Shown here: in pieces, positions 17,599 through 27,350 of the stretch
How positions within the stretch are numbered: the first letter of the stretch is position 1
Layout of the letters: each line of letters starts with the position of its first letter
Source of the DNA: Leptolyngbya sp. Heron Island J
GTDB lineage: Bacteria > Cyanobacteriota > Cyanobacteriia > Phormidesmidales > Phormidesmidaceae
DNA length: 64,000 nt
NCBI RefSeq assembly: GCF_000482245.1
Contig: NZ_AWNH01000040.1
Location: forward strand, 1 to 64,000
Direction: 5' to 3'
Program-made: the position numbers and the translations under genes
Notes under the pieces: model-generated
The model's database searches: none
The model's input: only the letters and a program-made list of their open reading frames with translations
Told to the model about the DNA's origin: nothing

Positions 17599-17832
17599 TC
17601 AATCCGCATATAGCAGACAAGCTTGTATATCAGCTGCCTCTAAATCAGGAAAATCTTCTAAAATTTCGCTAGCAGTGCCCCCTTCTGCCAACGTTTCTAA
17701 AATATCCACCACCCGAATTCGCATACCTCGAATGCAAGGACGCCCCCCACATTTACCAGGCGTTTGAGTAATTCGTTCCAGCAAGGCTGCTCGATCCAAC
17801 ATCACAACCACCTCAACACGATCCGTACTCAA
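17599..17832 (-). CDS. DUF433 family antitoxin-like protein
   Basis: A 77-residue protein of the DUF433 family, helix-turn-helix proteins that often act as antitoxins next to a PIN-like DUF5615 toxin. GKCGGRPCIRGMRIRVVDILETLAEG then DFPDLEAADIQACLLYA is the full family signature. The start at 17832 or MLDRAALLERI at 17802 are both possible. No DUF5615 partner lies on either side: the downstream gap is 117 bases and the upstream gene is Uma2-type. It is an orphan or remnant antitoxin. Confidence 0.8.
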   Translation of the reverse strand: MSTDRVEVVVMLDRAALLERITQTPGKCGGRPCIRGMRIRVVDILETLAEGGTASEILEDFPDLEAADIQACLLYAD

Positions 17833-17940
17833 CCTTATCCAAATTTAGTCATTGCCGCTGCTCTATCCAAGCAATAGCAACTAAAGTCAAGATGATGCAT
17901 CAGTTTTACGCCACAATAGTAACGATCAACGGTAGTCATT

Positions 17941-18498
17941 ATGATGGCAATTCCCGCTGGTTTTAGCCCTCAAGAATACCTGGCCCTGGAGCATGAAAAC
18001 GCGATTCGCCACGAATATCGCCAGGGCTTAGTCTATGCCATGGCAAGCGGCAGCGATGACCATAGCCGCATTGCCATTAACTTTCTCACTGCCCTAAACT
18101 TGCACCTGCGCGATGGCACTTGCCAATTCTTCTCCGGTGACGTCAAAGTCAACTACGCCGACGACTTTTTCTATTACCCAGATGCCTTTGTTACTTGTAA
18201 TCCACGAGACCGAGAAGATCGCTACGTCAAACGCTATCCCAAATTAATCACCGAAGTCTTATCCCCCTCCACCACAGACTTCGACCGAGGCGATAAATTC
18301 AAAGATTACGCTCTGCTAGCCTCCTTAGAAGAATACGTCTTGATTGACCAAGACATCATGCAAGTCGAATGCCGTTATCCCATAGACGATCAACGATGGG
18401 AAACCACCATTTATACTATCGGCGAACAAGTTACCCTCAAAAGCATTAACCTGGAGCTACCCATCGAAGAACTCTATCGGGGCACCAGCATTGCTTAG
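17941..18498 (+). CDS. Uma2 family (DUF820) endonuclease-like protein
   Basis: A 185-residue protein of the Uma2/DUF820 family, which is expanded in cyanobacteria and has a PD-(D/E)xK nuclease fold. The markers are SPQEYLALEHENAIRHEYRQG, FSGDVKVNY, YYPDAFVTC (catalytic Asp), LITEVLSPSTTDFDRGDKF (catalytic Glu) and YVLIDQDIMQVE. It is full length. The cellular role of the family is unknown. It is divergent from the DUF433 gene. Confidence 0.92.
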   Translation: MMAIPAGFSPQEYLALEHENAIRHEYRQGLVYAMASGSDDHSRIAINFLTALNLHLRDGTCQFFSGDVKVNYADDFFYYPDAFVTCNPRDREDRYVKRYPKLITEVLSPSTTDFDRGDKFKDYALLASLEEYVLIDQDIMQVECRYPIDDQRWETTIYTIGEQVTLKSINLELPIEELYRGTSIA

Positions 18499-18781
18499 GT
18501 GTTTTCGTTAGAAGGCTACAACTGGCTGAAGATATCCCTTTGATGAATCATCTACGTCCCTTAGTTAGGCATAGTAGAGTTTCCGCGTGGAGGCGGCTCA
18601 TGATGGTGGCGGAGCCACAGGGCTGGTGTGGGTTACCCAGGCAGAGCCTGGGAGCGAGGGCAGATTTGGGGGTTTGGGGGCCTGGGTAACTGGTAGCTTT
18701 TCTCCTAGGGATTTCTTTAACTTTAAAGTATTCGCCAAACTCCAAACGCTACAATAACTAACGCTGTAACCGCCACCAACC
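18499..18781. other. Intergenic palindromic repeat region
   Basis: These 283 bases hold a copy of the small palindrome gcagagcctgggagcgaggg (about 18640-18660), whose inverse occurs near 12552, and a GTTACCCAGG / CCTGGGTAAC inverted pair that brackets it. No gene is supported. Confidence 0.55.
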
Positions 18782-19615
18782 ATGGCCGCTCAACCATCGG
18801 GGAAAAAATACCAGGGTCAATCCTCTCTGCTTTCCAAACAGCTGCTGGCCTTCTACCGACGGGTAAGCCAATCCACGTTAACCGTCGTCGATGTCGAAAC
18901 CACTGGCTCTGTAGCCTATAAGTCCAACGTCATCGAAGTTTCCGTTATTAAAGCTAACCTGACTGACGGTATCCTCCAACAGGAAACGTCCCTGATTAAC
19001 CCCACAGGTAAGGTGCCGCCATTTATTACTAAAATTACCGGCATTACCACCGCTATGGTTAGCAAGGCTCCCTACCCTGAGGAAATCTGGGCCGACTATG
19101 AACCCTTACTCCGTCAGGATGTGCTCACGGCTCATAATCTTGATTTTGACTACGGCTTTCTCCAATCGGAATACAAACGTCTTGATGTTCACTACTATCG
19201 TCCGCCCAGCCACCGTTTTTGCACTGTGCTGCTTTCCAGGCTAATGCTGGCGGATTTGCCCTCTCGTAGTCTGCCCAATCTCGTCAAACACTTTAATTTT
19301 GATGTGGGTACCTCTCATCGGGCTGAAGCGGATACTAAAGCTTGCTGGCTGTTGGCGGAGATTTTGTTAAGTCGTATCCAGCAAGAACCTGAGGAGAAAA
19401 TCTTAGGGTTGTTTCGGCAACAGTGGATTCGTCTCCAGGATGCAGCGGCGATGTTTGGCAAACGCAAAAAAGACATCCTGGATTTGTTGATCAAAGCTGG
19501 CATAGAACATCGTCTGTCCAAGCGCCAGCAACAACCGTTGTTTCGCCGTGGTGATGTGGAGGATATCTTCTATGCTCAGCAGGGTGAGCAATTATCGGTT
19601 CTAGGCGAATCTTGA
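18782..19615 (+). CDS. DnaQ-like 3'-5' exonuclease
   Basis: A 277-residue DEDDh exonuclease related to the epsilon subunit of DNA polymerase III. Exo I is VDVETTG (about 38-44), Exo II is TAHNLDFDYGF (about 118-128), and Exo III-epsilon is SHRAEADTKACW (about 178-189). The C-terminal 70 residues (DAAAMFGKRKKDILDLLIKA) look like a small helical nucleic-acid-binding extension. It is probably involved in proofreading, repair or RNA trimming. It converges with the glycosyltransferase, with 4 bases between the genes. Confidence 0.9.
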   Translation: MAAQPSGKKYQGQSSLLSKQLLAFYRRVSQSTLTVVDVETTGSVAYKSNVIEVSVIKANLTDGILQQETSLINPTGKVPPFITKITGITTAMVSKAPYPEEIWADYEPLLRQDVLTAHNLDFDYGFLQSEYKRLDVHYYRPPSHRFCTVLLSRLMLADLPSRSLPNLVKHFNFDVGTSHRAEADTKACWLLAEILLSRIQQEPEEKILGLFRQQWIRLQDAAAMFGKRKKDILDLLIKAGIEHRLSKRQQQPLFRRGDVEDIFYAQQGEQLSVLGES

Positions 19616-19619
19616 ATTG

Positions 19620-21305
19620 TTAGGATACTCTCTCATAGATATTTAAACTAAAGCTGTCCAATTCCATGGTGCCCGTCAGCTCTTGTTGTTCTACGGTCTG
19701 ATAATCTCTGCTTAAAAGGCGATCAATATCTTGGCGGATTTGCTCAGCTTCTGCGGCTGTGGGTGTTTTCCATACGGGTCTCCTGGATTCTAGCCAGAGA
19801 ATTTGATCATATTCTGAATTGGTGATGACATTGTCTAACGCTTCAGGGAGTGTCGCAGCATCAGTGGCCAACAACTTTACAGGAGTATCGCTGGGGAAAT
19901 AATAAACCAGTCGAAGAACATGGCCCCAGGCTTTGGAGTTCATGGCAATTAGGGTGGTATCTGAGGCCGTAGCAGCGTTGGCAATTTGCTGAAATACCTG
20001 GCGGTTGCGTCCCATCATATCGCCTACATTTAGACCAAGGTATAACACTAATATTGTGATTAAAACTGGTTTTTGCCAGGTATTGGATAGGTTGATTAAC
20101 CAGGCGGTAATTAGTAACAACAGACCCGGCAAAATAAAAATTGCGCTGCGACCAAACCCCCAGGCCAACGTGGATTTTCCTGATAGGATATCAGATCCTA
20201 GCATTAGCAATAAGGGTAAACAGCCTAAGGTCAAAATAGTTAGTAGCAGCCCAGGAGACTCGTTGCGTAAGAGATGCCATAAATGCCAGATAATGGTTGC
20301 TAATAACAGGATTACCAGAAATCCCATGGTTAAAATAACAGCGGGGGATAAGCTGGTAGCCCAGTCTCCTACTGTGAGTTGAATGCCGAGTACTTCCAAC
20401 ACCCCCTGGGTATGTTTGGTGATGGTTTCTCCTAAGCTACTTTGGGTGGCGAAGCGTTTGAGGTCTACATTTCTGAGTTGCTGTGGGAGTCCCCAATAAA
20501 ACCAGGGGGCGGCTAAGCCAACAGAACCAAGACCGCAAAGTCCATACTGCCACCAGCGTTTACGGTCTTGAATGAGAATGACACAGCCTAATGATAAAAA
20601 CCATAGGGCTGACAGATAGTAAGTTAAAATCCCGGCGGCGATCGCAACGGTCAATAGCAGATACCATCCTAATCGCCCTCGCCGAGACAGGCGTTGATTG
20701 CAGAGCTGTAGGGTGGCCCAACCGCTGAGGGTAACCCACAAAATGGTGGGACAGTACATGCGCACATTAAGGGAGTGAAACCAAAAGAATGGGTTTAAGC
20801 CTAATAATGCGGCTAAGGTCAGACCGCCTCGATGGTTAAAGAGGGCTTTGCCCATGCCATAGGCTCCCAGGATTGCACCTAAACTTAGCAACAGGTTAAG
20901 GCTGCGCAGAGCGGCTTCTTGATTCCCGGTTATGGGTAGCCACAGGTACTGGGATAAAAAGAAAAGGGGAGGATGGGGTTCGCGACCGACCAGACCTTGT
21001 AATAAGGGTTTGACGGCTCTGATAAAGTCAGCTGGGCCGCTAAATGAGGGCAGCTGTAATAGCGTACTATAGTCCGCCAAGGCAATGGGGGTATCAGGCG
21101 GCTGGGTGTAGCTGAGCCGCTGGGTGGTGGATAATAATAACGATAGAACTTCGTCGTACCAAAGCTCCCGTACGCCCATGTAAGTGATGCGGATAAGGCA
21201 TGCGATCGCAATCGCGATCATCAGAATCCGGTTAATTGGAATCCGTTGAATAAAATTTTTGACATTATTAGGAGTAGTCTCTGAGGACGTTGGTAGCTGT
21301 GACAC
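19620..21305 (-). CDS. GT39-like polytopic membrane glycosyltransferase
   Basis: A 561-residue membrane protein with about ten hydrophobic helices. A first-loop acidic motif, VRELWYDEVLSLL, and EPHPPLFFLSQYLW match GT-C fold (ArnT/PMT, GT39-like) transferases that use polyprenyl-phosphate sugars. A hydrophilic C-terminal domain (about 430-561) follows the last helix. The first membrane helix RILMIAIAIACLIRITYM begins near residue 26. The acceptor is unknown; cell-envelope or exopolysaccharide glycosylation is likely. Confidence 0.85.
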   Translation of the reverse strand: MSQLPTSSETTPNNVKNFIQRIPINRILMIAIAIACLIRITYMGVRELWYDEVLSLLLSTTQRLSYTQPPDTPIALADYSTLLQLPSFSGPADFIRAVKPLLQGLVGREPHPPLFFLSQYLWLPITGNQEAALRSLNLLLSLGAILGAYGMGKALFNHRGGLTLAALLGLNPFFWFHSLNVRMYCPTILWVTLSGWATLQLCNQRLSRRGRLGWYLLLTVAIAAGILTYYLSALWFLSLGCVILIQDRKRWWQYGLCGLGSVGLAAPWFYWGLPQQLRNVDLKRFATQSSLGETITKHTQGVLEVLGIQLTVGDWATSLSPAVILTMGFLVILLLATIIWHLWHLLRNESPGLLLTILTLGCLPLLLMLGSDILSGKSTLAWGFGRSAIFILPGLLLLITAWLINLSNTWQKPVLITILVLYLGLNVGDMMGRNRQVFQQIANAATASDTTLIAMNSKAWGHVLRLVYYFPSDTPVKLLATDAATLPEALDNVITNSEYDQILWLESRRPVWKTPTAAEAEQIRQDIDRLLSRDYQTVEQQELTGTMELDSFSLNIYERVS

Positions 21306-21581
21306 AGGATGCCTCCTTAAAAGGGATACGGTTCACCGTTGATTTGCTGAGCTACAACCGGCTACTACCTCGGATTCTAATGCTTTGAAGAGGTGTTGCC
21401 TTAGGCTGAAGCCGTGATGCCTTCATCCTCATTATTCCGTCTCACGCTGTCAAACTTAACTACCATCATTGGAGTTAAGTTTATTAAGTCAGACCAGCTG
21501 CAATCGAGGCCCTAACGTGTTTTGACCAGGGCTATAAAGACTTTGAGCAAACAGATCATTCAGTGTTGCATCGGAGCTAAT

Positions 21582-22493
21582 TTAATCCGTCCAGCGCTGT
21601 TTAATCACAGTTAGTTGTTGATATAAACCCTGGGTATCAGCCCAGCCTACAAATCCTGCAAAACGGCAGCGATTGGCGGCATCGGCTAGAAATATGTGAT
21701 GAATGCCCAGGGGGTGACGCCAGGTACGCAGGGTAAACCCCTGGGAGAGTGTAGCCCAGACACGGGCCTGATGAAAGTCGCGCCGGTGAGCATCGGTCAT
21801 GCCAGGAATAGCTTGTAGCTCAGTGATGATGGCGTCTTCGTAGGGATCCTGGTTCTGGTCCTGGACCAGTGGGTTGGGCAGGGTCTGCCAAAAAGTTTGA
21901 ATCGCCGCAGTTACTTCGGGGTGGTCTTTGGTGTTGTCATGGCGGATGCCACTGAGCTGGGTGTAGCTGGCATGGCGAAACTGGGAGCACTGAATCGGGA
22001 CGGTGCCATCGCTGCCACCGTCATAGTCGCTGGCAATAGTTTGCATAGGCACCTGGCGAGCCAAATGTTCTGCTATGGCGCGACGGTCGGTGCCCAGGTC
22101 TCTAGCAATGCCAATACCCCAGCGGTAGGGATCTAAAATTCGACCCAGATCGGCTCCGCCAACGGGGGAGCTAATTAAGCTGACAGCATCGATCCGCGTC
22201 CACCATTCTGGATGGCGCTGCAGTAGCTCTAACCAGATCAATCCACCCATGGAATGGCCAACAATACGCCAGGGGCGGTCTGGGTATTGATCACGGGTGG
22301 CGATCGCAATCTGTTCTACCTGTTCAATCAGGGGATCAATCCGCCACCAGGTCTTAATCAGTCCCAAATTTGGCGCAATGACCTCGGTTTTCGCCTCTGC
22401 TAGGGCCAGTCCTAACCGATGCATGCGACGGTTGGTATCGTGCCAGCCATGCTGGACAAATAGAACGTAAGGGCGAGTTGGGGTATGCACCAT
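21582..22493 (-). CDS. Alpha/beta hydrolase
   Basis: A 303-residue hydrolase with the nucleophile elbow VGHSMGGLIWL and an upstream FVQHGWHD oxyanion strand. A likely acid is in DYDGGSDGTVP, and a His is in GIRHDNTKDHPE. The first 200 residues form the hydrolase fold. The last 90 (DAIITELQAIPGMTDAHRRD) form an extra domain. Fold and motifs suggest a lipase or esterase; the substrate is unknown. It is preceded by a 355-base region shared with cysE. Confidence 0.85.
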   Translation of the reverse strand: MVHTPTRPYVLFVQHGWHDTNRRMHRLGLALAEAKTEVIAPNLGLIKTWWRIDPLIEQVEQIAIATRDQYPDRPWRIVGHSMGGLIWLELLQRHPEWWTRIDAVSLISSPVGGADLGRILDPYRWGIGIARDLGTDRRAIAEHLARQVPMQTIASDYDGGSDGTVPIQCSQFRHASYTQLSGIRHDNTKDHPEVTAAIQTFWQTLPNPLVQDQNQDPYEDAIITELQAIPGMTDAHRRDFHQARVWATLSQGFTLRTWRHPLGIHHIFLADAANRCRFAGFVGWADTQGLYQQLTVIKQRWTD

Positions 22494-22848
22494 GGCGTCG
22501 GTTTATCCCGTAATGATTTTCAGTAAAACGACACATTTGCTTTGGGGTTAAGTATGCGCCAGTTGAGACAAACGATTTTCGTGATCACCCTGATCTTGAC
22601 CTACTGATTACACTCATATTTCAGGCAACGTTCAGGTTGAATATCTGTCCCTGAGGTATGCTAGTTCCGGAGTGTATCTTTACACTTTCGTCACATTCAT
22701 ATTTCCTAAAGACTCCATTACTCGATCGCTGATCTTACTCGATGGTTTTGTTACACCGTTGGCCGGTTGTGACACTTACACCCGCTCTAAACTGAACCCA
22801 TAGGTTCAACCCCATCAGCGACGCATCAATACCTCTGAGGACGTCTAC
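22494..22848. other. Divergent promoter region, hydrolase / cysE
   Basis: These 355 bases sit between a minus-strand hydrolase and cysE. The GTG start of cysE is preceded by a clear GAGGA (22836-22841). No gene or strong hairpin is seen. Confidence 0.4.
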
Positions 22849-23592
22849 GTGTTACGAACATTTATTGCCGACTTTAAAGTAGTTTTTGAACGGGACCCAG
22901 CTGCCCGTAACGCGCTGGAAGTTCTGTTTTGTTATCCAGGCCTCCATGCTTTACTGCTTTATCGCTTAGCCCATGGCCTATGGAACCTGGGTCTACCGTT
23001 TGTGCCAAGGTTTATATCCCACATCGCCCGACTGATTACGGGTATCGAAATCCATCCAGGAGCTACTGTTGGTCGCGGTGTATTTATCGACCATGGTATG
23101 GGTGTAGTCATTGGTGAAACGGCCATTGTGGGCGATTATTCATTGATTTATCAGGGAGTTACCCTGGGTGGTACCGGTAAAGAAACCGGTAAACGTCATC
23201 CCACTTTAGGCACTCAAGTTGTGGTTGGGGCTGGGGCCAAAGTGTTAGGCAATATTCAAATTGGTAACAATGTTCGAGTTGGCGCTGGGTCCGTTGTGCT
23301 GCGAGATGTGCCCTCGGACTGCACTGTAGTCGGGGTACCGGGTCGGGTTGTCCATCGTTCCAGCAGTCGACCAGGCCCACTGGAACATGGTCAGCTACCG
23401 GATTCCGAAGCGGTGGTCATTCGTACCCTGGTGGATCGAATCGAAACCCTGGAGCACCAACTTGCTCAGCTACAGAAGTCGTCAGTCGCCATGCAGCTAT
23501 TGGCCAAGGAAGAAGAGCACGATGAAGGTGACTGTTGTCGGTTACAAGATCGGGCGATTGAAGAATTTTTAGATGGCTGCCCCCAACGTTAG
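22849..23592 (+). CDS. cysE: Serine O-acetyltransferase
   Basis: A 247-residue enzyme that acetylates L-serine with acetyl-CoA, the first committed step of cysteine synthesis. It has the short N-terminal helical domain ([34 protein letters not shown]) and the left-handed beta-helix of hexapeptide repeats, with the catalytic loop [16 protein letters not shown] and [13 protein letters not shown]. It starts at GTG with GAGGA 8 bases upstream. The acidic Cys-containing tail (HDEGDCCRL) is variable in the family. It may act with sat further along in sulfur assimilation. Confidence 0.95.
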   Translation: MLRTFIADFKVVFERDPAARNALEVLFCYPGLHALLLYRLAHGLWNLGLPFVPRFISHIARLITGIEIHPGATVGRGVFIDHGMGVVIGETAIVGDYSLIYQGVTLGGTGKETGKRHPTLGTQVVVGAGAKVLGNIQIGNNVRVGAGSVVLRDVPSDCTVVGVPGRVVHRSSSRPGPLEHGQLPDSEAVVIRTLVDRIETLEHQLAQLQKSSVAMQLLAKEEEHDEGDCCRLQDRAIEEFLDGCPQR

Positions 23593-23631
23593 CAGCCTGG
23601 GTCGGTTGGATTGCCGCTTAAGGATTGCCGC

Positions 23632-24198
23632 TTAAGGATTAACTTCCTGCAGTTGCCATTCACCCTCTGTCTGTTGATAAAGATATCGGTTTTGAGGATG
23701 GCCTCGTAGCTCCAAATGCTCTACTCGCTCAGGGGTGAGTAGCAGTACAGAGAAACTATCTGGAGGGTATGCTGTTGATGGCGTAGCAGATGGTTCAAAG
23801 GCTGCTTGACTGACCCGTGGCTCACCTGGGTGAGGCCAGTAAAACTGTTGGTGAGCATTTGCTGACATTGTTTGCCAAGCATTTAGACGAACGGCATCAG
23901 GATCATGAGCAGCGCTAATCAGCGTTATCCTACCGGCTATGCGAAACTGTTCACGGGTGACTGTAAAGTACCAGCAAATCTCTGTCCACGGGCAGGCTTG
24001 AATATGTTGGACTTTCTCGCTGCGACTATCGGTGACCATTTGTATTGCTTCATCAACAAATCCCCGAAAAACTACGGTACGATTAGAGGGTTTACCTGAT
24101 TCATTGACAGTAGCTAGCTGTAGATAACGACAGTAGGCTTGGGCTCGATTGCGATGAAGGGCTCGCGCTAATGCTGGTCGCCATGGGGCTATTGTCAT
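23632..24198 (-). CDS. Pyridoxamine 5'-phosphate oxidase-like FMN-binding protein
   Basis: A 188-residue split-barrel flavoprotein of the Alr4036/PNPOx-like family. APWRPALARALHRNRAQAYCRYLQLATV, then PSNRTVVFRGF, DSRSEKVQHI and WYFTVTREQFRIAGR cover the FMN-binding barrel, ending with VEHLELRG and RYLY. True PdxH also keeps a substrate-binding C-terminal motif, which I do not see clearly, so a general FMN-dependent oxidoreductase is safer. It converges with cysE. Confidence 0.85.
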   Translation of the reverse strand: MTIAPWRPALARALHRNRAQAYCRYLQLATVNESGKPSNRTVVFRGFVDEAIQMVTDSRSEKVQHIQACPWTEICWYFTVTREQFRIAGRITLISAAHDPDAVRLNAWQTMSANAHQQFYWPHPGEPRVSQAAFEPSATPSTAYPPDSFSVLLLTPERVEHLELRGHPQNRYLYQQTEGEWQLQEVNP

Positions 24199-24425
24199 CG
24201 TTGGTTTGCTTAACTGTTGGTAAAGATTACGGCTATTGGCGGTTTGTTCTGTCTCAGAGTAGTCAGCAGAATGATCGATATTGAGGTAATCATTAATACA
24301 TGTAGTCCCATGGACTTTAACAAAACATGTAACAAGTCAATAAAGCCGATAAACTGCTCGGTGGTCGGGTGCTTGATTTTCACAAACAATAGAGAAGATG
24401 CGTAAAGGAGATAGCCTGTAAGGCC

Positions 24426-25517
24426 ATGACTGCCACTGTATTTCTCATGCTGGGGATAGTTTTCCTAGTTGTTGGTGCCGATTTTTTAGTAAGAGGTGCT
24501 TCCAACTTAGCAGCTATGGTAGGAATCTCCCCGTTGGTAATTGGTTTGACAGTGGTTGCGTTTGGTACCAGTGCGCCAGAACTTGCTGTGAGTTTGCACG
24601 CCACGTTTAACGATCAAGCCCAAATTGCTGTTGGCAATGTAGTGGGTAGCAATATTTGCAATGTGTTGCTGATTTTAGGGGTGTCTGCCCTGGTGGCTCC
24701 CTTGGTGGTGGCCCAGCAGTTAGTGCGCTTAGACGTTCCCATTATGATTGGGGTGTCTGGTCTGGTATTTATGTTTAGTATGGATGGCTCCATTGGGACA
24801 TCCGACGGTGTGGTTTTGTTTCTAGGCGGGCTGACTTACACCCTGTTTCTGCTATTCCAAAGCCGCCGGGAGAAGAATCCTGAAGTGCAGGATGAATATG
24901 CTCAAGAGTACGGTCCTAAGGAGTTTTCCTGGCCCAAGGTGAGTATTGAAGTGCTGGCTTTCTTGGGCGGGATGGCCTGTTTGGTCATTGGGTCACAACT
25001 GTTGGTCAGGGGCGCGGTGACCATTGCTGAGTCCTTGGGGGTCAATCCTTTAATCATTGGTCTAACCATTGTGGCGTTTGGGACATCTTTGCCAGAGCTG
25101 GCAACGTCAATTGTGGCTAGTTTGCGCGGTGAGCGAGATATTGCTGTTGGCAATGTGGTAGGCAGCAACATTTTTAATATTTTGGTGGTTTTAGGGGTGA
25201 CGAGTGCGTTAGCGCCTAATGGCATTGTCATTGAGCCATCGGTTTTGGCATTTGATATTCCGGTCATGCTGGGGGTGGCGATTATGTGCTTTCCCATTTG
25301 CTTTAACGACAATCTGGTGAGCCGTTGGGAAGGGTTGCTACTGGTGGTATATTACTTGGCTTACACGTTGTACCTGGTGATGAAATCAACTGAGCATGAC
25401 AGTACGGTGTTGTTTGGTTCAGCCCTTAAGTATGTGATTGTGCCTTTGACCATCATTGGATTGATGGCAATTACGTTGCGATCGCGCCTGAGTGCATCTA
25501 GAACCAAAGAACTATAG
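24426..25517 (+). CDS. Calcium/sodium (CaCA family) antiporter
   Basis: A 363-residue inner-membrane exchanger with the family's inverted repeat. Alpha-1 VAFGTSAPELAVSL and VGNVVGSNICNVLL are mirrored by alpha-2 VAFGTSLPELATSI and VGNVVGSNIFNILV, with about ten membrane helices. The acidic PEL glutamates are the ion-binding residues. The architecture is that of YrbG-type Ca2+/Na+ or Ca2+/H+ antiporters. The start at 24426 is ATG, after a GGAG-containing leader (aaaggagat, about 24404-24412). Confidence 0.95.
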   Translation: MTATVFLMLGIVFLVVGADFLVRGASNLAAMVGISPLVIGLTVVAFGTSAPELAVSLHATFNDQAQIAVGNVVGSNICNVLLILGVSALVAPLVVAQQLVRLDVPIMIGVSGLVFMFSMDGSIGTSDGVVLFLGGLTYTLFLLFQSRREKNPEVQDEYAQEYGPKEFSWPKVSIEVLAFLGGMACLVIGSQLLVRGAVTIAESLGVNPLIIGLTIVAFGTSLPELATSIVASLRGERDIAVGNVVGSNIFNILVVLGVTSALAPNGIVIEPSVLAFDIPVMLGVAIMCFPICFNDNLVSRWEGLLLVVYYLAYTLYLVMKSTEHDSTVLFGSALKYVIVPLTIIGLMAITLRSRLSASRTKEL

Positions 25518-25521
25518 ATCA

Positions 25522-27093
25522 TCACCCAGCGATTATTTCTGGCATGATGCCATTAGCCAGATAGTCAGCCAACGCGGGATTTAAACAGTGAGCCAGTTCC
25601 AGCGGATCCACACCAAGTATTGTGCGCTGTTTGTGGGCATATAAACCAGCGAGAGCATGCCACCAAACCGCTCCCATGGCCGCATCTGTGACCACTGTGG
25701 CCAGATTTGTTAATCCCTGCTGCGCTACTTGTTGTGCCATAACTCCCCCCATTAACCCAGTCAGGACATCACCGCTACCGCCTCGGGCTAGAGCTGGCGT
25801 GCTGTGGGGGTTTAGCCAGAGCTGGTGATTGTTGGCAATGGCAACCTTGGCTCCCTTCAACACCACTGTTGCCCCAGTAGTTTGAGCGGCCATGATCGCG
25901 CCATCATGGCCGCTAATTAAATCTGGAAACAAGCGTCTAAACTCACCGGGATGGGGGGTAATTACTGTTATCCCTTGACGGTTGGTGAGTTGGGCGGCAG
26001 TGATGCCGTTGAGACCGTCCGCATCCAACAACAGGGGAACTGGACTATTTAACACTGCGGTGAGCCAGCTGACCTGGGCCAGACCGGGACCACAGGCGAT
26101 CGTATGATATCGGTCCCAGTCCAGGGGAGGTAAAGTCGCGATCGCACCAGCAGCGGTTTCCTCAGCGCCAATCACCAAGGCCCCTGGCAGCTGAGCAATT
26201 GCTAAAGACCGCAGACTGGCTGGTACCACCAAGGTCACCATGCCCACGCCGCTGGCCATGGCTCCATGCCCGCTCAACAGGGCAGCTCCCCCATACTGTC
26301 TCGAACCAGCAATCACCAGCAGCTGACCCACGGTGTACTTATGGGCTAAGGGGGGGCGTTTGAGCGGTAATGTTGGGAGTGCCTTTTCTGGGGTGAGTCG
26401 CTGGACGTCGGGCTCTAAACCCAGTACCGCTTCAATGTTAGTCAGAGGAATATCAAAATCAATCAAAACAGGATGCCCTAGATAGGGCTGGGCAGCTTCC
26501 TGCAGACAGGCTCGTTTCCACAGCCCCAGACACAGGGTAGTCTCAGCTCGAATCGCTGTTCCCAAAGCCTCACCGCTGTCGGTGTGAATACCCGACGGTA
26601 AATCAATACTGACAATTGGGATAGGGGATTGATTGAGCCGATCTATCACCTTGGCCAGTTCTCCCTCCAGGGGACGGCTGAGGCCAAAGCCAAACAAACC
26701 ATCTAGGATGCGATCGCAAGCCAGTGACCCCAGGGGTGTTGCCAGCTCTGTCCATGTCTGGTACCAGGGAATACCGAGACTGCGGCAGTAGCGACCATGA
26801 TCTGCCGTCAGTGGTTTGTAGCCTTCAAAGGGACTATAAATACTAACGTTGTAGCCGTGTAAATGGAGTTCACGGGCCACCACCAGCGCATCGCCGCCAT
26901 TGTGGCCTGGCCCTGCTAAGACAATGACATTTTGCGACTGCGGCCAGTCTTTTAGCCAATAGTCTGCGATACGTCCAGCCACTTTTTCCATCAGGGCGGC
27001 CACTGGGAACCCGGCAGCAAAGATCTGGGCCTCGATGGCTTGCATTTGTTGGGCGGTGACACAAAAAGATTGCAGGATCTCTGGCTTGTCCAT
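25522..27093 (-). CDS. nnr: Bifunctional NAD(P)H-hydrate epimerase / ADP-dependent dehydratase
   Basis: A 523-residue metabolite-repair enzyme. The N-terminal YjeF_N epimerase (about 10-215) shows VLAGPGHNGGDALVVAR and IPIVSIDLPSGIHTDSG. The C-terminal carbohydrate-kinase-like dehydratase (about 235-515) shows VIAGSRQYGGAALLS, CGPGL, DADGLN, TPHPGEF and the catalytic ARGGSGDVLTGLMGG. Together they return damaged NADHX/NADPHX to NAD(P)H. It converges with the antiporter (4 bases apart) and is divergent from mnmA. Confidence 0.96.
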   Translation of the reverse strand: MDKPEILQSFCVTAQQMQAIEAQIFAAGFPVAALMEKVAGRIADYWLKDWPQSQNVIVLAGPGHNGGDALVVARELHLHGYNVSIYSPFEGYKPLTADHGRYCRSLGIPWYQTWTELATPLGSLACDRILDGLFGFGLSRPLEGELAKVIDRLNQSPIPIVSIDLPSGIHTDSGEALGTAIRAETTLCLGLWKRACLQEAAQPYLGHPVLIDFDIPLTNIEAVLGLEPDVQRLTPEKALPTLPLKRPPLAHKYTVGQLLVIAGSRQYGGAALLSGHGAMASGVGMVTLVVPASLRSLAIAQLPGALVIGAEETAAGAIATLPPLDWDRYHTIACGPGLAQVSWLTAVLNSPVPLLLDADGLNGITAAQLTNRQGITVITPHPGEFRRLFPDLISGHDGAIMAAQTTGATVVLKGAKVAIANNHQLWLNPHSTPALARGGSGDVLTGLMGGVMAQQVAQQGLTNLATVVTDAAMGAVWWHALAGLYAHKQRTILGVDPLELAHCLNPALADYLANGIMPEIIAG

Positions 27094-27350
27094 GGCTACG
27101 CTGTTGATGTCAGCTTTGACTGACGATTTGACTGAGTGATCCGGATTTCTACGGGGATTTCATCATGATTTTAGGGGGCTGCGACTGTATGGTTGGATAG
27201 GCAACTTGAAATATTCAGCTATTGCAACATCTGGGCGATAGCCCTAACCCTAATTCCATCGACAAAAGTAATCAGGAGCAATCACGGATTTGTGGATGGA
27301 GTGTTAGCCTAAGAATTGGCATTTTGATACATTTAGTCATCTATGGGTAT

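Noticed and set aside
27222-27350. Longer mnmA start
   Set aside because: The extra 43 residues have no counterpart in the family, and the ATG at 27351 begins the conserved PP-loop region.
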